From positions 2,215,001-2,279,000 of the forward strand of contig NZ_CP139141.1 in the NCBI RefSeq assembly GCF_034059295.1: a stretch of 64,000 bases of DNA. Direction: 5' to 3'. Below the pieces are notes generated by a model, which was not told the origin of the DNA, did not search any database, and saw nothing but the letters and a program-made list of their open reading frames with translations. Below, piece after piece: positions 1 through 9,110 of this stretch; positions within the stretch are counted from its first letter, which is position 1; the number at the start of each line of letters is the position of its first letter. Source of the DNA: Pseudomonas sp. HR96 (GTDB taxonomy: Bacteria; Pseudomonadota; Gammaproteobacteria; Pseudomonadales; Pseudomonadaceae). The translations under genes were made by a program, and so were the position numbers.

Positions 1-361
1 CAGCCAATGCCTGACGGTCATTTTCCAGCACCGCCTTGAACGGCTGCGTCGCTTTCCACTCTGGATGTTGGGGCGCCTGGCGCTTGACTTCATCGAGGGC
101 GAACAGCAGCTGGAAATACAGCGGTTGCTCGCTCCACAGCGTGCCGTCGTTGTCGAACACCGCGAGGCGTTCGCCGGGGCGGACGAAGTCCTGGCTGCCC
201 TCGGTGGTCACGGCCTGGACGAAACGGGTGATCGAAGCCTTGGCTGGCCCGTCGTTCCACGAGGCCAGGGGTTCGCCGGCCTGGGCCAGCACGGGCAGCA
301 GCAACGCCAGGGTCATGCAGCGCAGCCAGTTCACACAAAGGATTGCTTTCAATGTGATCAT
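1..361 (-). CDS. HAD-family phosphatase, periplasmic (N-terminal part)
   Basis: Only the first ~120 residues are inside the window; the gene continues past base 1. A hydrophobic leader (residues ~16-28, ending ALA-Q-A) looks like a signal peptide. It is followed at residues 70-76 by DNDGTLW, the HAD motif I with the nucleophilic Asp and the Asp two residues later. This matches the phosphoserine-phosphatase-like HAD proteins that Pseudomonas exports. The substrate cannot be told. Start is uncertain: ATG at 361 has AAGG directly against it, whereas TTG at 352 has AAGGA at a normal 7-base distance. A later ATG at 316 lacks a ribosome site. Confidence 0.8.
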   Translation of the reverse strand, partial: MITLKAILCVNWLRCMTLALLLPVLAQAGEPLASWNDGPAKASITRFVQAVTTEGSQDFVRPGERLAVFDNDGTLWSEQPLYFQLLFALDEVKRQAPQHPEWKATQPFKAVLENDRQALA

Positions 362-486
362 CCTTGAAGAAATTCTCTGGAGGAATTCTTTGAAGAAAGT
401 GTCGGATGCCGCTCGTGCAGCCTGCGGGCCTGCACCAGTATAGGATGCATAACCGTTTTCCAAGTCACGTTGCCGGAGCCTGCCCC

Positions 487-1587
487 ATGAATGCCTTGTC
501 ACCCCGTTCCGGGGCCCTGTCCCGGGTACTGCTCGATGTACTGATCCGCGCCGGCTTGATCGCGGCGCTGGCGATGTTCTGCTTCGACCTGTTCCGGCCC
601 TTCCTCAACCTGGTGATGTGGTCGCTGATTCTGGCGGTCACCCTCTACCCGCTGCACCAGCGGTTGGCCGCGCGGCTGGGCCAGCGCCGCGTCATCGCCT
701 CGATCATCCTGGTGGCCCTGGGCCTGGTGTGCCTGATCGCTCCTGTGGGGCTGCTGGGCGCTTCGATTGCCGAGACGATTCGCACCGGGGTCAAGTCATT
801 CGAAGCCGGGCAGCTGGAGCTTCCCGCGCCCCCGGCCAGCGTCGAGCAATGGCCGATGGTGGGCGAGCCGCTGTACTCGCTCTGGCTGCAGGCCTCGCAG
901 AATCTGACCTGGGCATTCCAGCAGCTGATGCCGCACCTCAAGGGCTGGAGCGGCATCGCGCTGCATCACGCGGCCGGCATCGGCACCGGCATTGTCACCT
1001 TCCTGCTGGCGTTGCTGATTGCCGGCTGGGTCATGGCCGAAGGCGCCGCCGGGCGACGGGTGGCGGAGGCGATCGCCTCGCGCTTGTTCAATCCGGCACT
1101 GGGTCCGCAGATGGTCGACCTGTGCACGTCCACCATCCGCGCCGTGGCGCAGGGCGTGGTCGGTATTGCGTTCATTCAGATGGTGCTGCTCGGGGTCGGC
1201 TTTGTGGTCATGGGCATCCCGCTGTCGGGGCTGCTGGCACTGATCATCCTGCTGATGGGCATCGTGCAGCTGCCCGTGGTGATCGTCGTGGTGCCGGTGG
1301 TGATCTACGCATTCGCCCATTTTGGCAGCGGTGTCGGCACCATTGCATTTGCGGTGTGGACGGTGCTGGCCGGGCTGGCCGAACACGTGCTCAAGCCGTT
1401 GCTGCTGGGCCGAGGGGTGGCCGTGCCGATGCCGGTTATCTTGATTGGCGCGCTGGGAGGGATGATCAGCAATGGCATCATTGGGCTGTTCATTGGCCCG
1501 GTGATGTTGGCGGTGGGGTATGCATTGTTCAATCGCTGGGTGCAAGGCCCTGAACCCGTGCCGAGCGTGATCCTGCCGGCTGATTGA
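487..1587 (+). CDS. AI-2E family transporter (PerM/YdiK-like permease)
   Basis: A 366-residue integral membrane protein with about eight hydrophobic segments and the family layout: a first pair of helices (LIAALAMFCFDLFRPF, then VMWSLILAVTLYPL), an amphipathic periplasmic stretch around residues 90-150, and a dense C-terminal helix bundle containing a PVPVILIGALGGM-like segment. The AI-2E exporter family (PF01594) moves small solutes. True substrates are mostly unknown and the AI-2 name should not be taken literally. ATG 487 was chosen because GGAG at 475-478 is correctly spaced and the residues upstream of it read as non-coding. It ends in front of a convergent gene and a perfect hairpin. 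Confidence 0.88.
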   Translation: MNALSPRSGALSRVLLDVLIRAGLIAALAMFCFDLFRPFLNLVMWSLILAVTLYPLHQRLAARLGQRRVIASIILVALGLVCLIAPVGLLGASIAETIRTGVKSFEAGQLELPAPPASVEQWPMVGEPLYSLWLQASQNLTWAFQQLMPHLKGWSGIALHHAAGIGTGIVTFLLALLIAGWVMAEGAAGRRVAEAIASRLFNPALGPQMVDLCTSTIRAVAQGVVGIAFIQMVLLGVGFVVMGIPLSGLLALIILLMGIVQLPVVIVVVPVVIYAFAHFGSGVGTIAFAVWTVLAGLAEHVLKPLLLGRGVAVPMPVILIGALGGMISNGIIGLFIGPVMLAVGYALFNRWVQGPEPVPSVILPAD

Positions 1588-1605
1588 CGCGAAGCCAACC
1601 AGGCT

Positions 1606-1638
1606 CGGTCTGCCAGGGCGCAAGGCCATGGCAGACCG
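1606..1638. terminator. Bidirectional hairpin between convergent genes
   Basis: A perfect 10-bp stem (CGGTCTGCCA at 1606-1615, TGGCAGACCG at 1629-1638) with a 13-base loop lies between the stop codons of two convergent genes. The plus strand continues into a pyrimidine-rich run (CTTCTTTTTC) that overlaps the end of the minus-strand gene. Position and symmetry support shared termination. Confidence 0.55.
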
Positions 1639-1644
1639 CAGGGG

Positions 1645-1893
1645 TCACTTCTTCTTTTTCGCAGGCTTGTCGGCTTTTTCGGCCTTGTCGGATTTCTTCG
1701 ACTTTTCCGGCTTGCTGTCAGCGGATTTCAGCGACTTTTTAGGCGCATCATCCTTCTCCTTGTCTTTCTTGTCGGAAGACTTGGACAGGGCAGCCGAGGC
1801 AGCCGACTTCTTCAACGGCGAAGCCTTTTTGTCTTTCAGGTCTTTGCTGGTTTTCGCAGCATCACTTTTGCTTTTCTTGTCATCTTTAGCCAC
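1645..1893 (-). CDS. Lysine-rich basic protein (histone-H1-like tail)
   Basis: An 82-residue protein made almost only of Lys, Ser, Ala and Asp/Glu, in patterns such as KKSA, DKKDKEKD and SKPEKSKKSDK, ending in four lysines. Such composition is known from H1-like/AlgP-type bacterial proteins that bind nucleic acid; binding here is inferred from composition only. GTG 1893 is preferred: GAGAGG lies eight bases upstream, whereas an in-frame GTG at 1902 would overlap that same site. No fold or catalytic motif is visible and the chain is probably disordered. It sits alone between a convergent permease and a co-oriented stress-type gene. Confidence 0.7.
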   Translation of the reverse strand: MAKDDKKSKSDAAKTSKDLKDKKASPLKKSAASAALSKSSDKKDKEKDDAPKKSLKSADSKPEKSKKSDKAEKADKPAKKKK

Positions 1894-1984
1894 GGTAACC
1901 ACCTCTCGAATTTTGCCGTTATTGGCATATTGCCCAGCTAATTTTGCATGGACTGAACATTAGGCGACCGTCTACCAAGGCGGT

Positions 1985-2644
1985 TCAGATTTTTTTCAAA
2001 GGTTCGGTCGGCGGCTGGGTAAAGGTTTCCTGGTGCAGGGTGGAGGCGGGGTCGACCGCAAGCTCGGCCTCGTCAGCGCGCACCGGAACCCGAGTGACCC
2101 GAGCGGGTTCGGCTTTGCCCACCAGCACATCCTCGCCGGCCGTCGGCACCGGCGCGTGGCTGGCGGCGTTGTCGAGGTTGCGATCCAGGGCCTGCGAACG
2201 GTCGATGTCCAGGTGAGTGCCGGCCAGATGGGTAGTGGCGCTGACATCCGCCCCCTCGGCATTCCACGACGCGGAGCGCTCATCGATATCGATCGCGCCG
2301 TGGCGCTCGAGGATCTCCTCCACCAGGTCAGCCTGTTCGTCGGTGACGGTCGTCACGGTCAGCACCGTGGCACCGCGGTGATAAGCCTGGGTATAGGCCA
2401 CACCGTGGCGGTGGGGCTTGTCATCTGCATCGTTGCCGAACAGCGAGCTGAAAAACTGGCTGATCTTGTGCCCGAGCGACTCGTCGTGCGCCGGCTCGGC
2501 CGTGCTGGTCACGGTGGCCGCCGCCTGCTCGGAGGATGAAGACAGCTGGATCTTGCTGTCCAGCACCTGCTGGACCAGCAGTTCGGCTTTGGCGGCCTGG
2601 GCGGCGGCTAGGGTATCGAAGGCAGCTACTAAAGTGTGAGTCAT
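1985..2644 (-). CDS. General-stress-protein-17M-like / YsnF-type protein
   Basis: 219 residues. The N-terminus (MTHTLVAAFDTLAAAQAAKAELL) resembles the general stress 17M domain, in which an alpha/beta segment scans neighbouring residues. The middle (DEQADLVEEILERHGAIDIDER) repeats the same helix-strand logic. Near residues 183-197 stands EDVLVGKAEPARVTR, a short version of the VGK signature of YsnF/AvaK (DUF2382) proteins, but the rest of that domain is missing. Function is unknown; related genes respond to osmotic or oxidative stress. ATG 2644 was chosen over longer readings because the domain begins at once there. Confidence 0.65.
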   Translation of the reverse strand: MTHTLVAAFDTLAAAQAAKAELLVQQVLDSKIQLSSSSEQAAATVTSTAEPAHDESLGHKISQFFSSLFGNDADDKPHRHGVAYTQAYHRGATVLTVTTVTDEQADLVEEILERHGAIDIDERSASWNAEGADVSATTHLAGTHLDIDRSQALDRNLDNAASHAPVPTAGEDVLVGKAEPARVTRVPVRADEAELAVDPASTLHQETFTQPPTEPLKKI

Positions 2645-3081
2645 GATGGATCTCGCTGTTTGAGCCTGATGTTCATCGGGCAGCTCGGCCGGCGGTGCCC
2701 CAGGCCTAGGGGGCCATGGCGCGTTCGGCGCGCTGCATCTGATCAGCTGAGTGCTCGTTTCGCGGTTCCGTTCAACCCATGCGCCGGGCGGTGTGTAGTC
2801 TCGAATTGGAAGGCGGCGCTCCTTCCAGAAGGCAGGTTCACTTCCGCATGGAGTGGGGCCGGCCACCCTGATCAATCAAAAAGCTCCATAAGTTATAAGT
2901 AATCAATATAAAAAACGCCCCATCCTTAATAGCGTTTTAAGTACTTACCCCAAGGGATAAGATCGTTGTTCATTATCGTCTTACTTTATCTTTTCACACT
3001 TTGGTTTTTATGCTGTCATGCCTCAAGTTGACAATCCAATGAATTAATCGCTCAGCCAGCACCAGGACGGTAACCGAGCCC
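2645..3081. other. 437-bp gap before the kinase gene
   Basis: This stretch holds no convincing gene. Its left half is GC-rich and featureless. From about 2870 it turns AT-rich, with the candidate minus-strand small RNA described separately and presumably the promoter of the kinase gene, whose start codon (3082) has only a weak GAG-type ribosome site. Confidence 0.5.
2908..3000 (-). ncRNA. Candidate small RNA with intrinsic terminator
   Basis: In the AT-rich gap before the giant kinase gene, the minus strand carries TTGTCA (3034-3029) and CATAAA (3012-3007) 16 bases apart, a fair sigma-70 promoter. It is followed ~40-90 bases later by two hairpins. The first is CTTATCCC/GGGGTAAG (2961-2944). 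The second has an AAAACGC/GCGTTTT stem (2938-2912) running into six T's. No reading frame of useful length lies between promoter and terminator. A transcript of about 90 nt is inferred; no known RNA family was recognised. It could instead be a remnant leader. Confidence 0.3.
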
Positions 3082-6000
3082 ATGACCACCAGGCCCCCCC
3101 ACAACCCGCTGAGCCCCCAGGCGCATGCGCGGGCGCAGGTCGAAGGCTTCGATGAACACTGGCTGCGGCATCTGCATTGGACGCTGCTCGACGAAGACGG
3201 CGGCCTGGTGCGCTGGCGCGTGCGTTCGCCGATCGCCACCCGCGACTGGTTGATCCTGCGCCCGCGTTCGGACGCCAGCGACGCCGACTTTCGCCGCATG
3301 GAGCGCGAGTGGAACCTGGCCGGTGAGCTGCACGCCGCCTGGGCGCTGGTGCCGGTGGCCCAGCTGCACACCCCGGAAGGTCCGATCACGGTGTTCGACG
3401 ACCACGGTGGCCAGCCGCTCACGGCCTTGGCCGACGGCAAGATTTCGGTGGAGCGCTTCCTGCGCCTGGCCACTTCGGCGGCGGCGGCCTTGGCCGGTGC
3501 GCACCGCCACGGCCTGGTGCACTGCGACATCAAGCCGGCCAACCTGATGCTGGGCCGCGACGATCAGGTGCGCCTCAGCGGTTTCGCCCTGGCTCGGCGC
3601 CTCGGCGAGCACCCGGCCAGTGCCGGCGGCATCTACGGCAGCCTGCCCTACATGTCGCCCGAGCAGGGCGGCCGGCTGGCGCAGGTGGCAGACCAGCGCA
3701 GCGACTTGTACTCCCTGGGCGTGAGCTTCTACGAACTCTTGACCGGCCACCTGCCGTTCGACGCCCACGACCCCGTGGCCTGGCTGCATCAGCACGTGGC
3801 CGTGCCGGCGCCAGCCCTGTCGCTGTGGCGTGACGACCTGCCGCCGGCCTTGCAGCCGCTGCTCGAAGACCTGCTGGCCAAGACCCCGGACGCCCGCACG
3901 GCCAACGCCGATGCCCTGGAGCTGCGCCTGCGCGAAGCCTTGAGCGAGTGGAACGAATTCGGCCACCTCAGCGCCCAGCGCCTGGCGGCGACGCCGGCGC
4001 GGACCCAGCACGAACTGCCCTTGCCCAGCCGCACCGCGCTGCTCAACCAGTTGATCGACGCCAGCCAGCGCCTGCAACGCCGGCAACCGGGTGGCGTGAT
4101 ACTGCTCGGCGCGGCGGCTGGCATGGGCAAGACCACGCTGGCCAGGCAACTGCGCCGGCACCTGGGCAGCAGCCCGGTGCTGTTCGCCGGTGCGCGCTTC
4201 GAGGCCGGCCAACAGCATCGCCCATACGCGGCCATCGCCGGCATGCTCGGGGCGCTGCTCGCGCGCCTGGCCGGGCTTGGCGCCAAGGCGCTGGCCGACT
4301 GGCGCGAACGGCTGTTGGCCGCCACCGCGCCCCACGGCCAGCTGCTGGCGCGGCTGGTGCCCGAACTGGAACAGGTCACCGGGCCGCTGCCGCCCAGCAA
4401 CGAGCCGGCCGAAGGCGATGCGCGCGGCCGTCTGCGCCACTTGCTGTTGCGCACCTGGCGCGCCTTGACCGGCCCGCAGCATCCCTTGATCGTGCTGCTC
4501 GACGACCTGCACTGGCTGGACGACGCCAGCCTGGCGCTGCTCTGCGAGTTGCGCCGTGAAGACTTCGACCACCTGTTGCTGCTCGGTGCCTGCCGCGATG
4601 ACCAGGCCCATCGCAACCCGCTGCTCGAGCAGTGGATCGCCCACTGCCACAGCCTGCAGATCCCCTTGACCCTGTTGCCCCTGCCGGACCTGACCCTGGC
4701 CGACACCCGGGCGCTGGTGCACGCCTGCCCGGGCGTGGCGGAGGCGCAGGTGGACCAGCTCGCCGAGTGCCTGCACCCGCGCACCGCCGGCAATCCCTTG
4801 TTCATCAGCCAGCTGTTGCAGGCGATGCAGGAGTTGCCCCATGCCGGCGAGGGGCAGGCCGATGCCGCGCTGTCGGACATCTTCGCCCTGATGGGCACGC
4901 GCCTGGCCCGGCTGCCCGAACGTACCGCGCAGCTGCTCTACCGCATGGCGCTGTTCGGCCAGCACGCGCCGCGCGCCGAGCTGGCGCTGGCCGGGCAGCT
5001 GTCGGTCAACCAGCTGCCGCCGGTGCTGGCGCCGGCGATCCACGCGGGGTTGATCCGTGAGGACCACAGCGGCTTGAGCTTCTGCCACGACAGCGTGCGC
5101 GACGCCGCGCGCGCCCTGCAGCCGGCCGAACGGCACGGTGCCGAGCACGCTGCCATTGCCTGGCGCCTGGTCGGCAGCCTCGGCCCGGCGCCGAGCTCGG
5201 ACAGCCTGTTTCGCCTGGCCGCGCAGGTGCTGCAGGCAACCGTGAGCGGGTTGCCGGCGCTGTGGCGGCGGCGCTTTATCGAGGTGCTGGCGCAGGCCGC
5301 GCTGCGCGCCAAGGAGGCCGCCGCCGCACCCTTTGCCCTGCAGTACCTGGCCCAGGCGCAGCACCTGCTGAGCCTCGACGGCCGCCAGCGCGACCGCGAC
5401 AGCCAGTATCAGCTGGGCTACCTGCAGGCGCAGTGCCTGATCCTCAACGGCGACTACGGCCAGGCCGACGCGCAGATCGTCGAGCTGCTCGAGCTGGCCC
5501 GCAGCGCGGTGGCCGTTACGCCGTTGTACCTGCTCAAGAGTGAGGTCATGGCGCTGGCAGGGGACTATCCGGCGGCGGTGCAGGCGGCGGTGGACGGCCT
5601 GGCGGTGGTCGGCCTGCGCATCGCCAGCGACCCGGACGACGCCCAGGTGCAGGCCGCGGCGCAGGCGCTCGACGAGCACCTGGCCGGGCGCAGCATCGCC
5701 AGCCTGATCGACCTGCCCGAGCTGGACAACGCTACGGTCGCCCGGCAGATCGAGCTGCTCGCGCGGGCGGTGATTCCTGGCTCGTTCATTCGCGCCAACC
5801 TGATGTTCGTGCTGCTGTGCCACGCCGTGCGCCTGACCCTGCAACACGGCATCAGCCCAGCCGGAGCGCAGGCGTGCGCCTGGTTCGGGGTGGCTTCGGC
5901 GCACCGCAACGACGCCCATGCCCGCGGGTTGCAGTGGGCGCACCTGGCGCTGCAGCTGGTCGAGCGCCACGCCTATCACCCGCACAAGGCCCCGGCGCTG

Positions 6001-8601
6001 CTGGTACTCGGCCAGCTGAGCGTGTGGCAGCAGCCGTTGTCCCAGGCCCTGGGCTATGCCGAGCAGGCCCTGCGCGAGAGCCTGGCCAGCGACATGCCGA
6101 GCATGGCCTGCTACGCCAACAACCACATCGTCTCCGACCTGCTGGTGATGGGCGCGCCGATCGAGCGCATCCTGCGCCAGATCGACACCGGCCTGGGCAT
6201 GGCGCGCAACCTGGAATTCGCCGACTCGCAGAACATCCTGTTCATTCAGGCGCTGTACATCCGCCGCCTGGCGGGCACCCCGCAGGGCGCCGTGAGCATC
6301 CCCAGCCGTGCCGAGCTGGGCCGCCGCCTGGCGCACACCCGTCATGGTCGCGCGCTGTTCTGGTGGAGCCTGTTCGAGGGTCTGTTCTTCTACCTGGAGG
6401 GCAACTTCGCCGAGGCCGGCGCGCACCTGGACCGCGCCTGGGCGCAGAGCTGGGTGACCCCGGCGCACATTCACCTGATCGACCTGGCGCTGTTCTCGGT
6501 GCTCAACGCTGCCGCCAGTCTCGGCCAGGCCGCCGGGGCCGACGTGCAGGCCCGCGCGACCCTGCAGCGCGGCATGCAGCGCCTGCGCTATTTCGCCGAC
6601 CTCAACCCCAGGGCCTTCGCCGACCGCCATGACCTGGCCCTGGCCGAAGTGCTGCGCGCCGACGGCCAATTGCTCGAAGCTTTGCAGCAGTACGACCGCG
6701 CCATCGCCCGGGCGATTGCCTGCGGCGCGGTGCACATCCAGGGCCTGGCCTACGAACTGGCCAGCCGCTGTCATCTGCAGTTGGGGCTGCAGGTGTCGGC
6801 CCGCGCACACCAGCGCCAGGCCCGTGACGCTTGGCGGCGCTGGGGTGCGCTGGCCCTGGCCGAGCAGATGGAGGCGGCCCATCCGCACTTGCAGACGGCA
6901 CCCAGCGCCACCCGGGCCTCGGTGGAACTGCCCGGCGGCCAGCAGCAACTGGACCTGTTGTCGATCACCAAGGCCTGCCAGGCGCTGTCGCGGGAGATCG
7001 AGCTGGACCGCCTGATCGAGACCTTGCTGAGCAACACCTTGGTGCACGCCGGGGCCAGCCATGCCGTGCTGCTGTTGCTCGACGAGGGCGGCTTGCGGGT
7101 GCGCGCCAGCGGCCAGGCCGGGCATGGCGGCGTGGAGTACAGCGCGCACAACCATGTGGCCGAACCCGAGGAGCTGCCCCTGAGCCTGATCCGCAGTGCC
7201 GTGCGCGGCCGCCAGCCGCTGGTGCTCGACGACGCCGGCAGCCACCCGCGCTTCGCCGACGACCCCTACCTGCGCCGCCACCCCTGTGGCTCACGCCTGT
7301 GCGTGCCCTTGCTGCAGCAGAACGAAAGCATCGGCGCGCTGTACCTGGAGAACCCACTGACCTACGGGGTGTTCAGCCCGGCGCGGGTCGATGTGCTGGA
7401 GCTGCTGGCCGCCCAGGCGGCGATTTCCATCAGCACCGCGCGCCTGTATCGTGACCTGCTCGAAGAGAACCGCAGGCGCCGGGACAGCGAGGCCACCCTG
7501 CGCACCTCGCGGGCGCTGCTGGCCCTTGGCGAGACCGGAGGGCGGCACGGTTCGTTCATCTGGAAGCCGGCGCTGGACCGCTCGTTCTGGTCGCCCGAAC
7601 TGTTCGCCCAGCTGGGCCTGGTGCCGGCGCCGAGCGCCCCCGGGCAGGCGCGCCGGCTGGAGCTGGCGGCCCACGTGCACCCCGACGACCGCGCGCGCTT
7701 CGACCGCACCTTGCAGCAGGCCAGCGCCGCGCACGAGCCCTTTCGCCTGGACTTTCGCGTGGTCAGCCAGGGCGGCGAGATCTGCCACCTGCAGGCCTTG
7801 GGCGAACCCGATGGCGAGCAGCTGTACCTGGGCGTGGTCTTCGATGTCAGCGAGCGGCGCCGCACCGAGGCCGCGTTGCGCAGTGCCCGCGCCGAGCTGG
7901 GGCGCACCAGCCAGGCCACGGTGCTGGGCGAGCTGGCGGCGTCGATCGCCCATGAGGTCAACCAGCCGCTGACCGCGATCCTCAGCAATGCCGGCGCCGC
8001 GTTGCGCTGGTTGCGCCGCGACACCGCCGTGCTCGACGAGGCGGTGGCGAGCCTGGAAAGCATCGTGCTGGACGGCCAGCGCACTGCCGCCATCGTCGGC
8101 GCCCTGCGCGCCCTGGCCCGCCAGGCGCCACCCGAGCGCCAGGCGCTGGACCTGGGCGGGCTGATCCGGCATGTCCTGAGCCTGACCGCCAACGAGCTGC
8201 AGGACCGCTACACCACGGTGGCCCTGGACCTGGCCGACCTGCCGCCGGTGCAGGCCGATGCCGTGCAACTGCAGCAGGTGATTCTCAACCTGGTCAATAA
8301 CGCCGCCGACGCCGTGCAAGGCCTGCCGCCCCTGGCGCGGCGCCTGCGGGTGCAGACCCGGGCGATTCCCGGCGGTGTCCTGGTGCTGGTGGAAGACAAC
8401 GGCTGCGGCCTGGACGCAAGCCTCGGTGGCGACATCTTCAAGGCTTTCTTCACCACCAAGGCCAACGGCACCGGCATGGGCCTGGCCATCTGCTCGTCGA
8501 TCGTCACGGCCCATGGCGGGGTGCTCTTGGCGCTGAGCGGGCGGCAGGGCGAGACGGTGTTTGCGTTTACCTTGGCGGGTGGGCAGGGCTGGCCCGGGTA
8601 G
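3082..8601 (+). CDS. Ser/Thr kinase - AAA ATPase - GAF/PAS - histidine kinase fusion
   Basis: An 1839-residue soluble signalling protein. Order of domains: Ser/Thr protein kinase (~30-275) with catalytic HCDIKPAN at 147-154; AAA/STAND ATPase (~315-600) with Walker A GAAAGMGKTT at 343-352 and a Walker-B-like VLLDDLHWLDD; a long helical repeat region (~600-1280); GAF (~1300-1450); a PAS-like segment (~1480-1590); a HisKA dimer with H-box IAHEVNQPLTA (His1624); and a HATPase with N-box NLVNNAAD (~1736) and G-boxes EDNGCGLD and GTGMGLAI. All catalytic motifs look intact. This architecture is known in Pseudomonas and cyanobacteria, but its inputs and outputs are generally undefined. There is no membrane segment and no adjacent response regulator, so the partner must be elsewhere. 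Confidence 0.92.
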   Translation: MTTRPPHNPLSPQAHARAQVEGFDEHWLRHLHWTLLDEDGGLVRWRVRSPIATRDWLILRPRSDASDADFRRMEREWNLAGELHAAWALVPVAQLHTPEGPITVFDDHGGQPLTALADGKISVERFLRLATSAAAALAGAHRHGLVHCDIKPANLMLGRDDQVRLSGFALARRLGEHPASAGGIYGSLPYMSPEQGGRLAQVADQRSDLYSLGVSFYELLTGHLPFDAHDPVAWLHQHVAVPAPALSLWRDDLPPALQPLLEDLLAKTPDARTANADALELRLREALSEWNEFGHLSAQRLAATPARTQHELPLPSRTALLNQLIDASQRLQRRQPGGVILLGAAAGMGKTTLARQLRRHLGSSPVLFAGARFEAGQQHRPYAAIAGMLGALLARLAGLGAKALADWRERLLAATAPHGQLLARLVPELEQVTGPLPPSNEPAEGDARGRLRHLLLRTWRALTGPQHPLIVLLDDLHWLDDASLALLCELRREDFDHLLLLGACRDDQAHRNPLLEQWIAHCHSLQIPLTLLPLPDLTLADTRALVHACPGVAEAQVDQLAECLHPRTAGNPLFISQLLQAMQELPHAGEGQADAALSDIFALMGTRLARLPERTAQLLYRMALFGQHAPRAELALAGQLSVNQLPPVLAPAIHAGLIREDHSGLSFCHDSVRDAARALQPAERHGAEHAAIAWRLVGSLGPAPSSDSLFRLAAQVLQATVSGLPALWRRRFIEVLAQAALRAKEAAAAPFALQYLAQAQHLLSLDGRQRDRDSQYQLGYLQAQCLILNGDYGQADAQIVELLELARSAVAVTPLYLLKSEVMALAGDYPAAVQAAVDGLAVVGLRIASDPDDAQVQAAAQALDEHLAGRSIASLIDLPELDNATVARQIELLARAVIPGSFIRANLMFVLLCHAVRLTLQHGISPAGAQACAWFGVASAHRNDAHARGLQWAHLALQLVERHAYHPHKAPALLVLGQLSVWQQPLSQALGYAEQALRESLASDMPSMACYANNHIVSDLLVMGAPIERILRQIDTGLGMARNLEFADSQNILFIQALYIRRLAGTPQGAVSIPSRAELGRRLAHTRHGRALFWWSLFEGLFFYLEGNFAEAGAHLDRAWAQSWVTPAHIHLIDLALFSVLNAAASLGQAAGADVQARATLQRGMQRLRYFADLNPRAFADRHDLALAEVLRADGQLLEALQQYDRAIARAIACGAVHIQGLAYELASRCHLQLGLQVSARAHQRQARDAWRRWGALALAEQMEAAHPHLQTAPSATRASVELPGGQQQLDLLSITKACQALSREIELDRLIETLLSNTLVHAGASHAVLLLLDEGGLRVRASGQAGHGGVEYSAHNHVAEPEELPLSLIRSAVRGRQPLVLDDAGSHPRFADDPYLRRHPCGSRLCVPLLQQNESIGALYLENPLTYGVFSPARVDVLELLAAQAAISISTARLYRDLLEENRRRRDSEATLRTSRALLALGETGGRHGSFIWKPALDRSFWSPELFAQLGLVPAPSAPGQARRLELAAHVHPDDRARFDRTLQQASAAHEPFRLDFRVVSQGGEICHLQALGEPDGEQLYLGVVFDVSERRRTEAALRSARAELGRTSQATVLGELAASIAHEVNQPLTAILSNAGAALRWLRRDTAVLDEAVASLESIVLDGQRTAAIVGALRALARQAPPERQALDLGGLIRHVLSLTANELQDRYTTVALDLADLPPVQADAVQLQQVILNLVNNAADAVQGLPPLARRLRVQTRAIPGGVLVLVEDNGCGLDASLGGDIFKAFFTTKANGTGMGLAICSSIVTAHGGVLLALSGRQGETVFAFTLAGGQGWPG

Positions 8602-8641
8602 GTCAGAGCGTTCAGGGCTTGGCTCTTCCCATCGCTTGTTA

Positions 8642-8662
8642 ATATACAGTCAGACTGTATAT
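8642..8662. promoter_or_regulatory. Perfect 21-bp palindrome, putative operator
   Basis: ATATACAGTC and GACTGTATAT are exact inverted repeats around a single A, ending 37 bases before the SnoaL-like start codon. Symmetry, AT-richness and promoter position mark a regulator binding site, most simply for the MarR or a TetR repressor. It is not a LexA box, because the CTG/CAG half-sites face the wrong way. Confidence 0.6.
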
Positions 8663-8699
8663 ATTGGACCTTCAATCATTGATCGATCGAGGAGGCCCC

Positions 8700-9110
8700 A
8701 TGTCGCAAGCCAACAAAGCCGTCGTCATTGCCTTCAATCAGCAGGTCATCGAACAGTGCAGCCGCACGGCGTTCGAGTCGCTGGTCGCCGAAAACTTCGT
8801 CAACCACTCGGCGCCGCCAGGCCAGCCCAATGGCCGTGAAGGCTTGTGGAACACCTTCAGCCGGGTGCTGCACCCTGGCCTCACCGGGCTCAAGGTCCAA
8901 GTGCTCGACCAGATCGCCGAACACGACAAGGTCACCAGCCGCAAACGCATCACTGGCCGCCACAGCGGTACGCTGCTGGGCGTGGCCGCGACCGGGCGCG
9001 AAGTGGTCATCGAGGTCATCGACATTGTGCGCATCGAGCACGGCCAGTACGTCGAGCACTGGGGCATCAACTCGTTGCCCAGTGTGCTGGCGGCCTTGCA
9101 GGGTGCCTGA
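8700..9110 (+). CDS. SnoaL-like / ester cyclase family protein
   Basis: 136 residues of the NTF2-like alpha+beta cone fold. FNQQVIEQCSRTAFESLVAENFVNHS at the N-terminus, GREGLWNTFSRVLHP in the middle and EVIDIVRIEHGQYVEHWGINS at the end are the usual SnoaL-like landmarks, including the acidic/His pairs that line the pocket. Members bind small hydrophobic or polyketide-like molecules. No substrate can be named. ATG 8700 follows GGAGG (8691-8695). The promoter carries a perfect palindrome, and the gene ends directly against the MarR gene on the other strand. Confidence 0.75.
   Translation: MSQANKAVVIAFNQQVIEQCSRTAFESLVAENFVNHSAPPGQPNGREGLWNTFSRVLHPGLTGLKVQVLDQIAEHDKVTSRKRITGRHSGTLLGVAATGREVVIEVIDIVRIEHGQYVEHWGINSLPSVLAALQGA

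Noticed and set aside
3052..7281. A 1409-codon open frame on the minus strand inside the kinase gene
   Set aside because: It is antisense to a gene with intact catalytic motifs, is extremely rich in Gln, Ala, Arg and Gly, and shows no domain. It is a by-product of high GC.
8642..8662. LexA (SOS) box
   Set aside because: The half-sites are CAG inward and CTG outward, the reverse of the LexA arrangement.
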